From Henckelia pumila (taxonomy: Eukaryota > Streptophyta > Magnoliopsida > Lamiales > Gesneriaceae), in NCBI RefSeq assembly GCF_033568475.1, contig NC_133123.1, positions 189,943,821 to 190,007,820 on the forward strand: 64,000 nucleotides of DNA, written 5' to 3'. The notes beneath the pieces were generated by a model that was given only the letters and a program-made list of their open reading frames with translations, searched no databases and was not told the origin of the DNA. How positions within the stretch are numbered: position 1 is the first letter of the stretch; every line of letters starts with the position of its first letter. This document shows, piece after piece, positions 63,461 through 64,000 of the stretch. Both the position numbers and the translations under genes were made by a program.

Positions 63461-64000
63461 AATGCTTCAAAGGATTTTGAATGTGCGCAGTTAACAATTC
63501 CTTTTGTACAAAAAACAAAACATAACTCTTTAATTGAACGCCTCTTGGCTAGTACTAATTTGATGGATGCTCCGACGTGGGAATGACACCTTGAAGTAGT
63601 GGTGCATAGCAGTAGGGTCGAGTTTGAATATCATATTATTTGAGCTTGACTCCATTTAAATTTTGTAGGCTTGAATCAATCTACTGCTCAATTTAAATTT
63701 AAGTTCTCTACTCGTGAAATATCGAATCACTCAGAGTTTAGCACAGAAAACTCGAAATATTTGTAGCATGAGTTTGGGCTTGAAAAGTTTAGATTTTCTT
63801 AATTGTAAGGTTTAAATTTTGTACTTATATTGACAGAAATACTTTAAAGTTTACACCATTTTTTAAAAAAATAATAAATAGTTATCAGAGTGACTCACAA
63901 GATACATGAGTAGAACAATTAAAATTGGAATTCGACTTGAGTGAAAAGTCAAGATACTTGAACTTGACTTGAGTTTTGTCAAATCAAACTCGAGCGAATT
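63461..64000. other. Right window edge, possible start of another TIR element
   Basis: Contains GGTCGAGTTTGAATATC (63616), GAGCTTGACTCC and, near the end, AAACTCGAGCG. These CTCGAG-type words resemble the ends of TIR elements, but the window ends before a partner can be seen. No gene was recognised. Confidence 0.3.

Overview
The window looks like AT-rich nuclear DNA of a flowering plant, most likely a eudicot. Almost all of it is transposable elements, many inserted into one another. Only one ordinary host gene is visible: a short, intronless classical arabinogalactan protein (AGP) gene at 60868-61257 with its own TATA box. No rRNA, tRNA or CRISPR features were seen. The species cannot be fixed from the sequence.

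Layout. (1) 1-19381: a decayed Tat-lineage Ty3/gypsy element whose 5' end lies outside the window. It has gag, protease, RT, two RNase H domains and integrase on +, a 54-bp tandem repeat, and a large minus-strand gene with its own TATA box. It is split at 7223/18555 by a complete Athila-type element (Athila-A, 7224-18554). (2) 19715-20912 is a TIR element and 21320-21611 an inverted-repeat MITE. (3) 21839-36088: a second Athila-type element (Athila-B, TSD ACAGG), carrying a 2.76-kb solo LTR (31115-33874, TSD GTTTG). (4) 36222-57992: a short hAT element (8-bp TSD TCTCTACA) holding a Tekay/Del-like chromovirus (TE3, 36594-57840, TSD ATCTA). TE3 in turn holds a younger, nearly intact chromovirus (TE4, 37380-46586, TSD GGTTT) in its 5' LTR and a reduced non-autonomous element (TE5, 51260-56036, TSD AGTTG) in its integrase gene. 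(5) 58001-64000: a long hairpin, two GC-rich hAT elements with 8-bp TSDs, a MITE with a 9-bp TSD, the AGP gene and a 234-bp Helitron-like element.

How the parts relate. All six internal-sequence-bearing LTR retrotransposons read on +. Insertion order follows from the nesting: Tat before Athila-A; hAT before TE3, before TE4 and TE5. LTR divergence judged by eye agrees with this order. None looks fully autonomous now, because each carries stops, frameshifts or lost catalytic residues.

Most unusual signals. (a) A minus-strand gene in the Tat element whose TATA box is now about 11 kb from its 5' leader because Athila-A landed between them. (b) Paired GC-rich blocks, 8-10 nt apart and repeated every 50-76 bp, in three different LTR families. 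(c) Two non-coding blocks conserved between the 3' regions of Athila-A and Athila-B. (d) TE5, which keeps long open frames for gag and for a cut-down pol that has lost its catalytic motifs.
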